NCBI GenBank assembly: GCA_947462335.1
Contig: OX381709.1
Location: 63,232,609 to 63,296,608, forward strand
Length of the DNA: 64,000 nt
Direction of reading: 5' to 3'
Origin: Harmothoe impar
Taxonomy: Eukaryota > Annelida > Polychaeta > Phyllodocida > Polynoidae
Part shown: one piece after another, positions 24,701 through 39,700 of the stretch
How the letters are laid out: each line of letters starts with the position of its first letter
How positions within the stretch are numbered: position 1 is the stretch's first letter
Made by a program: the position numbers and the translations under genes
The notes under the pieces: model-generated
Told to the model about the DNA's origin: nothing
The model's database searches: none
Seen by the model: the letters and a program-made list of their open reading frames with translations, nothing else

Positions 24701-27700
24701 ACGGTTATGAGTCTTCCTGTCGTATATTGTATAATATCATTACCCTGAAGGCTTCTGTCATTTTGACGTAGGAGTTGTAGAGTTTGCAATACTTTTTAAG
24801 TTCCTATAATATCATTAAGACATTCAAATGACGAATCCATGGTGGAATTCAATCAGTCAAGACAAGGGACTAATGTTAATATTGAATATCACTGTACAAA
24901 ATCAATTATGGTGAATTAAAAATGACGGACTTTAAAGTTTAAATATTGCAATATCTTTTGAAAAACTCGATTTTTTTAAATGATATAAAATGCAGGAAGA
25001 TATTTCGAGAAAAATGTCAAAATTAATGGTGTAAGACTGCTCTGCATCAATATATTATAAAGAAAAAAATCATGACCGATCTGGACTAGTTACTTACTGC
25101 CTCCAATTCGTGAACCTTGAGTTCGAGTTGGTTCCTTTCAGACTTTAAGTGCCGTAATTCTTCCTACAAAAAGTACAAAGAAAGTGATGCACTAAATGTT
25201 ATGTCACAATACTGGTAGGAACCTGAAAAAAGTTTATAATTATAATAGTTTTAATCATAAATAATAGGTCAAGACATAGGGCGTTTACGACTTGTTTTAA
25301 TATTGTTAATGTGTAGACCAAACAATAGTGACAGAGAGGGACAGATCCCTACCTTTAGTTTCAGCTGTTGCGACTCATGTATCTCCTTTTCTTTGGCATT
25401 GTCTTTACGGAGATTTTCCATCGACTGAAATAGACAAATCCAGTCAGCGTATAACATTGATGATTTCAGAATAAATTCACAAGTATATAATATAGCTCCG
25501 TGATGATAATGCAATGTGTAAAACATGCTGACATAACTACTGTATTTACAATTTAATTAAAAGAAATGAACGATTGGTCCTCGTACGTCCCTTCGTTATT
25601 ACACCTTTCATCCATTGGATGATAATCTTTTAAGACTATGATTATAACTAATCAAAACCATATGAGAGACCACCCCTAACCTCCCCTTATACCTTTTTGA
25701 GTGTGTCGACCTGTTTCTCCAGGCTGTGTGTCTCCTGCTGTGAGAGCTGCTCCTGTTGCCGGGTGAGTTGGTGTGTCTGCTCCAGGGCCGACACCTCCTC
25801 CAGGGCCTTCTCCAGGCGGGTCCGTGTGCTGCCCAGCTCTGTAGACAGCACCTCTCCTACCTGGTGGTGGTGTGTATAGGAATTATATTATGAGTATTCA
25901 AAATAGCTCCCAGGAATGAACTCGATAGTCCAGTGACACTCTGGTAATTCTTGCTGAAAAATATGCGCTTACTTGGGCAACTTTGATAAAAACTAAACCC
26001 ACTAGAGCGACGTTGGTAAAGCTTTGCTAGAGCTAATTTAGCTGAAAAGTCGGAAGGCGATTTTGCGAGAAAAAGGCACATAACTAGCCGGATCTTCTTG
26101 TTCTATATTTTAGATATCTGAGCGGGGAAAATTAAGAACTTCTCTCTGGTGTAGAAGCTGGTCGTCATGAAGGATATACCTTTTTAACGGCGGCAAACTC
26201 CTCCTCTACAGCGGCGCGCTCAGCCCGCATGCGGTCCATGCCGTGCCGCGCCTCCGTCACCTGCTCCTGCAGCTCGTTAAGCTGCTCCTCCACAGACGTC
26301 TTAGACTGTCACAAGGCAAACACAATGTGAGAAACATATGTAAAGACTTTACCAAACCAGTTTGGCTCAACGCTTATAAGTATACCACTGTTATCTCTCT
26401 AATTAGAATTTAACAATTAAAATAAAGATTAGCGGCTTATATGAGATTTCACGAAAATTCAAGGACTAATGTTAAAATATTAATACATTATGTACTTCTC
26501 TTTTGGATAATTTCTTTTCTTGATGTTTATTTTTCCTTAATTAGTAGACACATGTGAGTACCTTTAGGAGGGCGTCCCTGTCATGTGACACCTGTTGCAC
26601 CCTCTGGTGGAGGTCCAGTTTCTCCCGGAAGTAGCGCTCCTTGTCGGCCGTCGTCGACGCCAGCGACGCCTGGATGTCGGCGACGGCAGCACGAAGTCGG
26701 CCAACCTCGTGGTCCACTCGGAACTTCTCCTGTATGGAGGTAGAGATGTTAAGTACAGGTTAATTGTCTGTATGTCTCAATGTTAAACATGAAGAAAAGA
26801 ATGATACTATCTAGTCCTGTCCTAACGGGAAATCTTCTACAATAAATTAATTTAATTTGATACAGAAATTCAACGAACAACAAGCAACCTAGAACTGCCA
26901 AATGAGTGGAACTGGCACTTCTGGAATTTGCCATTTTCATACTAGGGAACATGTAACCTACAGAAGGTATCATATATTATTTTGATACGAAGGTACAGTA
27001 CATAAACATATTCTATAGTTTTACATTCAAAGACAACACACTCACATCTTTTAGTCCTTGCATGGTGGTTGATATTGAACTCGATTCTTCTTTCAGCTTC
27101 AAATTATTTTTCTTTATTTCTGTCAACTGTGAACCCAAACTTCTCTTTTCCTCTGCCAACTTAAGGTTTTCCTGTATTGTAGAATACATTCAATCATTAA
27201 CCTGTAAATGGCTTTGCAGCTGTAATTGGAATTATGAATCAACTGCCAGAAATGGTGAAGGGACTTCTTATACATAATCCCAATTCCTAGCAAGAAATAT
27301 AAAGTGGACTTTATGCCACACTTAGGGTGAATGAGGGAGACATTATCTAAATATGATGTTTCTAATATCAATCGATTGACCTTACAACCAACGTAATCGT
27401 GACAACCTTAAACTATAGATTATAATTAAATGTAATAAGCATATAATTATGTACAAAATCCCAGTTTGGGGATAGGATGACACAAGCTCTTGGGCACACC
27501 AGGGGGTACAGGTAAAACTTGAAGGCTTCACCATAAACAAACATAAAACACAACTGTAACTAATCATCCAGGGTGAAATCAACAAAAGATACAAACAAGA
27601 CACTGGGAAGCAAGTATTCTCCTGCTCGCAGCAAAATAACAGTGGTCTTAGGATATACTAAAAGCGGAGATTTGGGAAGTATGACTACATCTACAATCGG

Positions 27701-30700
27701 GGGCCATTTGCCTAGGGTATATTCTTACATACCGGAAACTCATATCGAAACTGCCATCTCTGCTGTGACAAGAACCAATCGTTATACACTGTCACCTTCT
27801 GATTTGGAGTTGTTATTCTTTTTATTAGGTAGTTTTGTTGTTCATGACTTTATGTTTCAAAAATAAGCAGCGATTGCACGATTCATGTGTACACTTTCCC
27901 GGGACAATTTCTGAAACGAGGCCTGATTGAAAATAGAATCATATTTTTCCGAATGTAGTATCAATTGTGTAATCTTTTCATGAAATTTATTTGGTGAAGA
28001 TTCATAAGGCAATATCACCCTCATTTACATACCTATTATATTATAAGTAATTAGATTAGGTCCAGTGGTGACACTGATATATTCTGTCACTGGGAAAATA
28101 CTTGCTTTACAGTACCTTATGTATGTGGTATTCACAGTGTGTATGTGTGATGATAGGGCACGCATGTTCAAACTGGGAGTAAGCAGGACAATCTGGCTGC
28201 ATGATAAATCAAACTAACCTGTCTTAGTTTCTCTACCTCTCCTTTACTGCCTTTGCTATGGTTTTCTAACCACGAGTTCCTGCTTCTCGCTATGTCGAGG
28301 GACTCCCTTAGTGCAGAAAGCTCTTTTGTAAAGGACTCTTTGGCCTAGAGGGAACCAAGTGATTATGTTTTTTTCATGTTGTGCAATGTATTTGTAAATC
28401 GTTATTCACGCCTTAGGTGTTTATACCACACAGGGCACTCTATCGCTCAGGGGGAAATGGAGAAACAAATCAAGGAAAATCAAAATGTATGGCAAGTAGT
28501 TAAGGTCAGTTGTAGAGGCAGAATTATGCATGTCGTATGTCTTCTTCTACATGAGTGATTTGAATAACCAAACAAAGTTTATATCTCCTCCCCCACTCCC
28601 TCTATAAGGGCCGAGAATCTCGCAGACGGTCCTGTTGTGTATAAAAGAAACAAAGGGATTTCGCCGAAAACAGGCGACATATATGTACGCCTTCCCGCTA
28701 AGATGTCACAGTTGTCACACCCCCTCCAAAATACATAAGCAGGGGGCAAACTTTGAGCAGTTCTCATGCTCTTTCATCAGTGTCTCTACAAATGACCTCG
28801 AATTTCCATATGAGCCAATTCACGCTGGTGCTCAAATATAGCATGCACTTAAGCTGGGAGAATTGGTGTGGAGTATGGCCAAGGTGTTTGGTGCGTCTAA
28901 TAGTGATTGGTGCATTTGCTTGGAATATCTTGAGGTGCATATGGTGGTTGGTGCGTTGATACTGACTTAAAACTCTTTTCTGTGTTTAGTGCAAAGTCTG
29001 TGTTAGTTAGTACCCTATGTATATAGTGCATGCATAGGCTATGCCACTTAGTAGGTTTCTATATCACATCATTTGTTAGTAATTATGCTGTGCATGGATA
29101 GTACATTTGTACTAATAACTATATATCAGTCAATTATATTTATCATAATTTGAAAATAATGCATCCAGAATACAAATGGCCACAGAGCATGCACTGTGTC
29201 AATTACTTATAAGTTATTGTTAACAGTTTCGAATTAGGTAATTATCAATGTATATATCCAGTGATTTAGCTACATGATCTATTGTGGAATTACAGAATCT
29301 AATCTACAATAATAAACGCCTGAAATCAATAATACATTATGCGTATCAATAACTTAATTGTTGTGGATAAGTACTAGACTAGAGAGAAACATCATAGTGA
29401 AGATTCGCAACATACTAATAGAAAAAGACTTACACTAGCAAGTTTGCCATTTTCTTGCTCTAGAAGTGTCAATGTGGACGTTACAGAATCCATCACATCT
29501 TTCTTCTTGGTGGCTTCTGTTTCAAAGTGTTGCTTTTGTAATTGGAGTGAAGATAGTGTTTTCTCTAAGCTTTCCATCCTGAAATACAAGCCAGTAGCCA
29601 GGTGTTATAATACAGACCCCATAAATAACCCAGGGGCGGACCCACCAATTTTGAATATAGACGGGATCCGTGTATTAATAGCCAACGACTGAAAATACGT
29701 TCATTTATTCCCCCACTCACATAATTGTATCAGACTGTGAATAAAGTGTACCGTTGTTGCTCGTTCAAGCGCCCGGGCACTTGTAATAGTACCACTATAT
29801 ACCCCCTGCGATTATACAGGGCAGGCGCTTATTCAAGATACAGTTTTAGTGCTTAATCATTCTTTCAATACCCCTCTACTGAATCATTCTTTCAATTCCC
29901 CTCTATACCCCGGCGCATATTCGAATACCCGGCGTTTACCCGAGGCATATTACGGTGAAATGAGGCATATTACGGTGACAATGTACAATATTGCCTACTT
30001 GTCCTGTAGCCGTTTACTGCCGCGGGCCTCCTCCAGGCGGCGTCTCTGCTGGTCGTCCCGGTCCCTGTCCGAGGCCGTGAGCCGCTTCTGCAGCTCCTTC
30101 TCCCGGTACCGGAGCTCCTCCACCGTGGACGACGTGTCCCGGGCCGAGCACTCCACCGCCTTGAGCCGCCCCGTCTGGTGCTGGAGGAAGAGCCGGGAGG
30201 AGTGTGTGAGACGGGGGTGGAGGATGGAGTGAGTAGTGTAATAAATGGGGGTGAAGGATGGAGTGAGTAGTGTATGAAGTGGGCGGTTTTATGCAGGATG
30301 ATAATGATATAGGCTATGACTTATCATCAGTATCCATGACACACACTAGGGAATGTTTTCTTGTAGGAGACATTTAAGCACGGTGGACAATGGGGCATTT
30401 CTAAGCTCCCCATCCATGGTAAGCGACAAGGGTGGGGCATTATACAACTGGGTCGACCGGTTTAATAGAACACTCTGTTGGCATCGAAACACGCGCTTTG
30501 AGCACAGACCTAACACACTTTGTTTCAAGTTGTGTATAGCTGCATTGGAAACTTTTCAATAATCACATAAATGACAATGTCTTCAGGATAAAATAGGTCT
30601 CTACTCCCTGACAACTATTTCTTACCTCTATGGTGTCTTGGGCCTCCCTTAGTTTCTGTGTTAGAAGAACTCTCCTCTGTTCACTCTCCTCCAAGGCCAC

Positions 30701-33700
30701 TTGAAGGTCACTCACTTTCCGCTCAGCAGAGGGCGTCCTTGTGGGACTCGTGGATCTCAAATTGGAAGACGACGGGCTTCGCAAGGACTCATGGGAGCCC
30801 CTGGAGCCACTTGACCTCAGCATTGACCTTGATGACCTTGGGGAAGGAAGGTCATAGGACCTTGATGAGCAGAGGCCATCCTGGGTAGTGTGTGTGCGGG
30901 GTGAGAGGCTACTGAACGAAGGGCGCAGCCGGGTGCTACAAAGCCAAGGGTGGTTAGTCTCACTCACACAACTACAATCAAATCAACATAATTAGTTAGT
31001 TGACCTTAAAATAGGTAAAATCATAAGTAAATACATAAGCCATAATGCGTATAGGGCTTACAGCCAAATGCACTCAAAGGAAAGTGAATGTACACAAATC
31101 ATTAATTTTAAAATTGACGCAATTTGGAGTAGAGCTCAGTACTTCTTAATGGCAATGCAATAGGATAACAATAACACAAATGGGACACATGGATTAACTG
31201 TTGACAGGTTAAAGCTGCTATGCAAGCTGGCATACTCAAACCTGAGTTCTTAATTTATACATCAGCTTTCCCTCCTATAATATGCTATTAATTCTGGAAA
31301 ATAACCACTCTTTATATAAGTGTAACGGGTTGACTATAAAGTCTAACTGTTATTGTTGTATATCTATTGTATGTTGTATGATGTAAGACAACACGGTTCT
31401 ATTGTGTTTAATAACTGTTTTATTCATCTAACTAGTGTCGTCGGTTCGTTACATACACCGACTCCTCTAGTTCGGTTATCTATACGGTAGTGTACCGGTA
31501 CCACCTTCGGTTACCGTCGGTAGTTGTTACATAAGCATTTTACATAACTAAATCTAACAGGTGGCGCTGCTAGTACGGTCACGTGGCTATGCAGCGCTGT
31601 ATATAAGACGGCTACTTCTCCGTTGGAAGTCAGTCAGGTTTGGGACTGTCGTGACATGACCACCCTGTGCTCACGGGCTTAACTCTATGCTATAGGGTTG
31701 CCCCACTGTATTATATATCTGTTCTGATCTTGTATATCCGCTGGTTATACTTGTACTATAATACACAAGAGTTACCTTTACAATAAAGTCGCCGTATATT
31801 AAAGTCTAATTTACCTTGTCTGGTTTTTGTACTCAAGTGTTACATACGTAGTAAGAGACCAACTACATTGGTGCCGTGACCACTTGATCGAACCGACCAT
31901 TGATAGGGTATTAAATAGACTTACAGTATATGGATTACCTATACGATTTTGTCAGCTCGTTCAGCGGCAGGACTAAAACCCCTGCTGAGGAACGTGAAGA
32001 AGCCGTACAGAATGTACGCTTCTTCACAGGCAAATCCAATAGGCGGGAGAGCCGGGCAGCCTTGGAGGTGCCCGGTGACGACCTCTCCCAAGAAGCAATA
32101 GGTGATCCTATTGTGGAAGCCTTTACCAAAGGAGAGGATGGGGAGCAATCTCCAATCCCGGGACCCTTTGATATAAGCTCCAGGAGATCGTTGGACTCCC
32201 TTTCCACGAATCTTTTCTGTCCTGAGGGTCAGAAAATACCGGGTAGAGAGCCTAAAACTCTCGGCCCAGCTGCCTTCGGTTCTACACCGACGGTAGCAGA
32301 TCCTTCATTGGATCCAGACACGTCGGTTTTCACTGATGGTGCCACTCCTACACCGAACGGTATGGGGGGTGGCGGGCTATCAAAGAAGACTAATGTGGCA
32401 ACAGAAGCTCCTGGTAAGGGGTACCCGCCAGCAGTAGATGAGCCATCCAGTTTACCACTGGATGGGGACCTACTAGCTGCCATGGGTATCCCCACCAGGA
32501 AAACTGAGTTGCATGAGCTCGCGGAAGCCCGGAGGGAACTTGCTTCCATCAATCAAACTAGGAAGTTATTCCTAAGGGAGGTTGATGAGAAGAAAAAGTT
32601 CCTACTGGAACTCCAGAACGAGATGGCTTCCCACAAGGTGGAGGTTGACAAACTTTTGCACCAGAGGGTGTCTGGCGAATGTGAGGTTGCAAGCTTAACT
32701 TCCTTGGGAAAGGATTTGAGCACGCAGCTCCACTTAGCCAGACAGGACCTCGCAAGCTTAAGGCAAGTCAATCAGGACCTGAAGACGAAGTCGGAGCAAG
32801 TACCACCACCTACCACGGTGGTACCTCCAGTCATACCCGCACCCAGTGTGTACACGACAGTGACACCTTCAAGTGTCCCGCCGCTAGTACACACCACGGT
32901 AACAGGTATGACACCTCAGATGGGGGCTAGCTATCTACAGACTCCGGTCTGTGGGGGCGCCTTTGGAGGCACGGCAACACCTCCAGGGTACACCCACCCA
33001 TCTACTGGTTCAACGATGTTGAACCAACAGCAGACCATGGTCTCAGTTCCAGTACCGAAACCCAGAGCTAGACAGGGCTTAACTCCTGTCCAGCGGGCTA
33101 AGTACGACCGGAACCCGGCTATTGAGAAGCTGGGGACAGACATCGTCCCGCGGGACATCGATGAACTGGATGAACGGTATGCTCCTTTCAACTTTGGGGA
33201 GATCAAACATCCTGATGCAGCCCGTCAAAAGGCCATCGATATTCCGCCTTTCACAGGGTCGCCACCCTGGAGAAAGTACAAAGTTAGGTTCAAGGCTATT
33301 GTGGAGAGCAATCGCTGGAACAATCAGCAAGCGCTGGTTGCTCTGAAGCAGGCACTCTGCAACGGGCCAGGTGAACCAGCCCTTTTGGCATTCGAAAGAG
33401 TGAAGATCAAGACATTGAGCTCACTTGAAGAAACAGCTGAATGGGCGATTGGGAAGATTGGTGAGCATGACCCAAGGACTAAGCTGCTCAAACGTGTCCA
33501 ACGCAAGGACGAGCATCTGAGATCCTACGGATTTGCTCTACAGGAACTGATATCCGAGTGTTATCAGGGATGTAGACCTGACACCCCCACTGTCATCCAG
33601 GAGTTAACCTCCAGGTTTGTCAATGGAGTCAGGGACACCAATCTCCAGGCATATCTGCGGGAGAAATGGCAGCCGGACTTATCTCTAGCTGACCTTTTTG

Positions 33701-36700
33701 ACCATGCAGATGTGTATGACACCAAACAGGCTGTTTTTCCTAGTGGAGGAGTGTCGGCAGCTCCATCTGTGGCCCCGAAAGGAGCTCAGGTGGTAGAGGC
33801 CGCCACAAAACCACCTAAGAAGAAACAGCCCGCCTCCGAGGAGGTGGCGGCAGTAATGCCTGACAGGGACATGGGAAAGATGATTGAGGGTTTGTTGCGG
33901 AAGCACTTAGAGAAGAGCTCTGCGTCCACTTCTGATTCTGGATCTGGAAAGAGAAGGAAAAAGAAGAAAAAGGACACGAAACCTCAGCCATGTAGACGCT
34001 GTCAAAAGATGGGTCATTGGGCTAGCGAATGCAAAGCCCCTGCACCCGTCGCTGCTAAAACCGAAAAGGAGACGGAAAACTGAATGGGGCCCATCCTCTT
34101 GGCAAGGATGGCGCCCCCACAGTTAGCCATGCCTGTAAGGGATTAGTAGACGGTGTTAACTCTTCCATGAACCAAGGCCGCGCAGAGGCAGAAGGGTCTG
34201 TACAACCTGTAAGCGTCTGGCAAGGCGGGGCTGGCACGGACGAACGGAATCCGGAGGATTCTGTAGTCGCTGGCTTAGAGGAGTCTTGGTTAGAATCAAT
34301 TGCCCAGAGCAGTGTGATTCAAGACTCCCCGAGCGACCCGTGTTGGGATTATCTCCTGACAAAAGGGGTTGCTATGGATGGAGGGGGAAGCCCGATGCTG
34401 ACCTCTGAGTGTGTCCCTTTACGGGGACAGCGTTGGTACCTGAGTCTGGTTATTTCCGGGACGCGTGGTGAATTTTTGGTCGACACGGGTGCATCCCACA
34501 CCTTGGTCGATCGTAAATTCATGGCCCGTCTTTGCAACCAGCCCGAAGCTCCGCTACTAGGAGTAAAGGCTCGGACTGCTACGGGAGATAGTATGCAGAC
34601 TTATGGCAGAACTGTAAAACCTATGTTGGTTGATGGCAAGACATACTGGATATGTCCAACCATCACCGACATCACTGATGATGGCATACTGGGGATGGAC
34701 TTTGCTGCTCTTTACGGGTTAACAATGAACACCGCAACGGGCCGACTTCAGATTAAACATCCTTATAAACAATCTGTACAGTGCGTTTTAAGGAATGGTT
34801 CTTCTGTGGCGTCAGTGGCACAAGACACAAAGTTGGCAGCAGGACATGTATCTGATGTCCTAGTCAGCTGCGTGGGAGTGCAGGCCAAACGGCCGGGAAT
34901 GTTTGAACCAGAAGATCAAAAGCTCTCTGAGTTAGGTCTTGCTGGCTATCATACTTACCTGGCCAACGCTCGTTGGGGGGTGATACCGATTTGTAACTCG
35001 AGTAGTAGAGAAATCACTCTACGAAAGGGGACGCCTATTGGTAACACCACGCGAGCATATGGGGTAGACTCACTAACTACGGACTTTGTGGAAGTAGGTG
35101 TGGTGGCGGGAGACTCTTCCCACGAAGAGACTCTAGCTAAATCCAACCTACCGAAACATTTAAGGTCCCTGTTGTGTGAGTCACACCTCACAACCCTAGA
35201 GAGCGAAATGGTGGCAAATGAGCTGTCGGAGTTATCTGACGCCTTTGCGCAGCCAGGAGATCCTCTAGGGCGTACCAATACGGTACAACACCGGGTTGAC
35301 ACTGGGGACGCGCTTCCCAGTAGAATCCCCTACCGTCGGTTACCCATGGCTAAAAAAAGTGCTATGGAGGCTGAGGTAGAAAAGATGTTGGATGAAGATG
35401 TGATTCAACCTAGTGAGAGTCCATGGTCAAGTCCTGTGGTGATGGTCACCAAAAAGGATGGTTCCTGTCGATTTTGCATCGACTATAGGAAGTTGAACGG
35501 ACTCACTAGGAAGAATGCATATCCTCTACCTCGGATAGATGAATGTGTGGAATCTCTGGGTGGGGCGAAATGGTTCTGTACACTAGATTTACAATCTGGT
35601 TATTGGCAGATCGGCATGGACCCCCGGGACCGAGAAAAAACTGCATTTTCTACCCATATGGGACTATTTGATTTCAACGTCATGCCATTTGGGCTATGCA
35701 ATGCCCCGGCAACCTTCGAGGCAATGATGGAAACCATGTTACGGGGTTTACTTTGGAAAAAGTGCCTAGTATACTTGGACGACATCATCGTCTTCGGTGG
35801 TTCTGTGGAGGAAACTCTACAGAACCTCCAAGCTGTGCTGAAACGCATCTTATCATATGGTCTGAAATTGAAACCTTCAAAGTGCAAGCTTTTTAGGAAG
35901 TCAGTTGAATACCTAGGTAAAATTGTTTCTGAACATGGCATCATGGCTGATCCTCATAAGATCGAAGTGGTACAGAACTGGCCTCGTCCGATGGACACGA
36001 AGGAGATACGCTCTTTCATCGGGTTTTGTTCATACTACAGAGATTTTATACCTGGATTCTCGAGAGTCGCAGCTCCCTTACAAGAGCTGATGATTGGAGA
36101 GAAGAAGGCTAAGGCTAAAATAGTCTGGTCTCCAGCCGCAGAACAGTCTTTCAGTGAGTTAAAGAGACTCTTCTTAGAAACACCTGTTTTGCACTACCCT
36201 GCACCTGTTGGTAAGTTCATCTTGGACACTGATGCTTCTAATACAAGTATTGGTGCTGCCTTGTCGCAGATCCAGGATGGGCGAGAAGTGCCGCTGGCAT
36301 TTTCGTCCAACAGTCTAAGCAAAACACAACGTAACTACTGCACAACCAAGCGTGAACTCTTGGCAGTGGTGGTTTACACAAAAAAGTACAGACATTTCCT
36401 ATATGGTGGGAATTATCTCGTACGGACGGATCATTCATCTCTGCAGTGGCTCCTTAACTTCAAGGACGCTGAGGGGATGATGGGTAGATGGTTGAACCAC
36501 CTCTCTGAGTTTGGCATGACGAATGAGCATATCATACACAGGAGTGGAGTAGATCATGTGAATGCGGACAGCTTGTCCCGCTATCCTATCCGGAACTGTC
36601 ACCGTGTAGACTGCCGAGACTGTGGGTCTCACAATGCAGTGATTGCGTCTGTGGGTGCGAAAGTTCCTAACTGGACGTTAAATCACTTGAAGGATGAGCA

Positions 36701-39700
36701 GCTTGCAGATCCAGCTATTTCGAGGGTGTACTCCTTGAAGTTGTTGGGCCTGTCCAAGCCTGTTCGCCCCGCACTTTCGCTGGAATGTAAAGAAGTTAGA
36801 CAACTGTTAGCTCAGTGGGATAATCTTTTTATACGGAACAGTGTATTGTGCCGCTGGAGGGTGCAACCTGGCAGGAAGAGAACAGCTCAGTCTGTAGTGC
36901 CTTTGTCACTCAGACTACAGTTGCTCAATTACTGTCATGGCCACCGAACTTCAGCACACTTTGGCAGACAACGGACTGAGGCAAAGATTAAGAGTAGATA
37001 TTACTGGCCTGGTATGACTTTGGACATACGGCGTTGGGTGAAACAATGTCCCCAATGCTGTTTATCAAAGCCTGGACCTGGTATTGGTAAACTACCTCTA
37101 AGTCAAGAGCTATTCGGTGTTCGATTTGCCCGGATCGCTGTTGATATCATTAGTGGTTTCAACACGACCCCCCGTGGGAATACCTGTATGATGGTGGTAC
37201 AGGACTACTATACCAAGTATGTCCAAGTATATCCGTTGGTAAATCATACAGCTGTTACCTGCGCAGAAGCACTTTTCGAGAATTGGATCCTCACGTGGGG
37301 AGGTCCTTTAATGCTTCACTCCGACCAGGGTCGTGAGTTTGAATCTCGACTGTGGGCAGAACTGTGTAGTAAAATACACATCTGCAAGACGCATACGAAC
37401 CCCTACCGACCTCAATCGGATGGTATGGTGGAACGTTTCAATCGGACGTTGATCCAATGTCTCACGACAATGGTTAATGAGCACCGGGATGATTGGGATG
37501 AGCACGCTCGCTATATCTCCCATGCTTACAATGCTACCGAACATGCGTCGACGGGCTGTACGCCTAATATGCTCGTAATGGGTGAAGACATAGTCATGCC
37601 GAGTGACATGGTCTATGGAGTGCAGGGGCACCAGCTCGAGCAACCCTGCACAGTGATGTTTGTTGAATCACTTCGACAATCATTACGCGAGTCCTATGGA
37701 GTAGTAAGGGACAACTTGGAAAAATCTGCTAGTTTGCAGAAGGTGGGCTATGACACGGGCCTTAAACTCCGCCAATTCAAGGTGGGGGATAAGGTCGCGA
37801 GATTTAGCACACCAAATTCCAAAGTCAAGACCCTGTACTCCTGGGATGGTCCGCATACGGTTACTATGGTGGTGAGTGAAACTACTGTAGTAATACGGTT
37901 GCAAAAAGGGACTCTCACTAAATCACATGTGGCTAGACTCCGACCTTGGTATGGAGTTCCATATATAGATGACGGTGAAGATTCCCTCGGTGCTGGTCGA
38001 GTACCAGCACCAACCGACCCTGCGCTGCCGAAGATACCGAAGGCAGGACCAACGGTCATACCGTCGGTACCGACGGTAGCGCGCCGAAGGGGTCGTCCTA
38101 GGAAATTACCGATTGAACCACAGTCGTGTGTTACCAAGCCCAAGCGCGGTAGGCCTCGTAAAAAAGGGTCAGCTGTGCGTAAAGGACTAACCGTAGGCAC
38201 CGGTAAACAAAGCAAGGTGATACCTCCGGTGTCATCATTGCTGGACATACCGGTACAAGGTCTACGGAGGAGCACACGTGTCAGAGAGCGAGATAAAATT
38301 GTGTAAACATTTTTTTCTTACCTTGTTGACGACATTTTGGCTGCTGGCTTGATTAAATTTCCATGGACAGTTCCGTACTGGGCCGGTGGTCATTGGCCCG
38401 GTACTCGATCACCAAAACACAACGAGAAGAGACGGGTTATCCGGTTTGGTTATCCGTTGGAGGTAGAAAAGCACGTGTTCAGGGCGGGTGGCTGGCTTTG
38501 CCGATTAGTTCTAAGTATGGGATTAGTTTTGACCACATATTGCTTAGTAACACGCTGCTGTGTATATCCTCTAATGCCGGTATATCATTCCCGGGTTTTC
38601 CGGTGGCTCCGCCACGAAAATTGTAAACAACAGTGAGAGTTCCCACCGTCGGATATGCCAGACGTGGGAAGGGCGCTGCCCGCGTCACCTGATCGATTTC
38701 TCCCGCCAAATGAGCCGTGAGAAATTGGGTCACCTCGGCGCGTCTTCGAGACGCGACCCCTGATTGGCTGAGAAGCCGGTCAAGGGGCGGGGTCACGGGG
38801 GACGGGTGGGGTATATAAGCCCCACAGGCGGCCAGGCTTCTTCAGATCAACACGTTTGCCCGTAGGGTAGCGTGTTGATCAGTGGTGCCTAGGTCTGCCC
38901 GGCAGTACCTACACTGTTGTTTACTTGCTGTGCTACTAAAGGCTCGGGTGAGTGAACCGTGAGGTTCACCTACGCCTGAGCTAACAGTATGGCAGCCCGT
39001 GTAGATGGCACATGCACGGCCCCGGAGAAGGCTGAGGCCTCCGACGGGGATGACCGAGTTCTCGAGTCTGACACGGAAATGGACACTACCGGTGCTCCAA
39101 CCGTCGGTCAAGGCTCGGCTTCGGTACCAGCTGAACCTAACCCTGAGGGGTCGGGTGATGTTGTTCCGAAAACAGAACCTGGTCTGGGTGGTAGTAATAC
39201 CAACCAGGAGGAGAACCCTGCAGGGGGATCTTCTCCGAAACCCGCCGGTGTATTGGCACAAGAACCGACGGTCCCTGATGGTGATTCATCAGACGGGTCC
39301 ACGGTTCGTGCTAAGACCAAACGGAAGCGGAAGCGTAAGAGGAGGATTGCATCTTCCCCTGAAACTCCTGCTACCGAAGAGGTCGCACCGACTGAGGCAG
39401 ATAGGCTCAAAGCTGTTGCTGATAGACTGTCCAAGGCGGAAGCCGAGGGATGGTCTGTCGCAGAGAGCAGAGCCAATCGCCGCCTCCGCGCCAAGGCAGC
39501 GCATGTTCGTCTAAACCTGTGTCTCCGTGATGATGACCGGAGGAACCTGAGCCTTTCTGACTTAGTTCAGGAAAATGGCAAAATGGCTCTTCCTGCACCT
39601 CACACGACCGAGGGTTCAGACGACGAAGACTGGTTGACAGGTGATTCCCACCCCATTGACTGGTACCTCGTGTACCTCAGGGCAGTGTTGGAAGGGAATA

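Noticed and set aside
27573..27866. 97-codon plus-strand ORF in intron 6
   Set aside because: No promoter, family feature or codon signature; probably chance.
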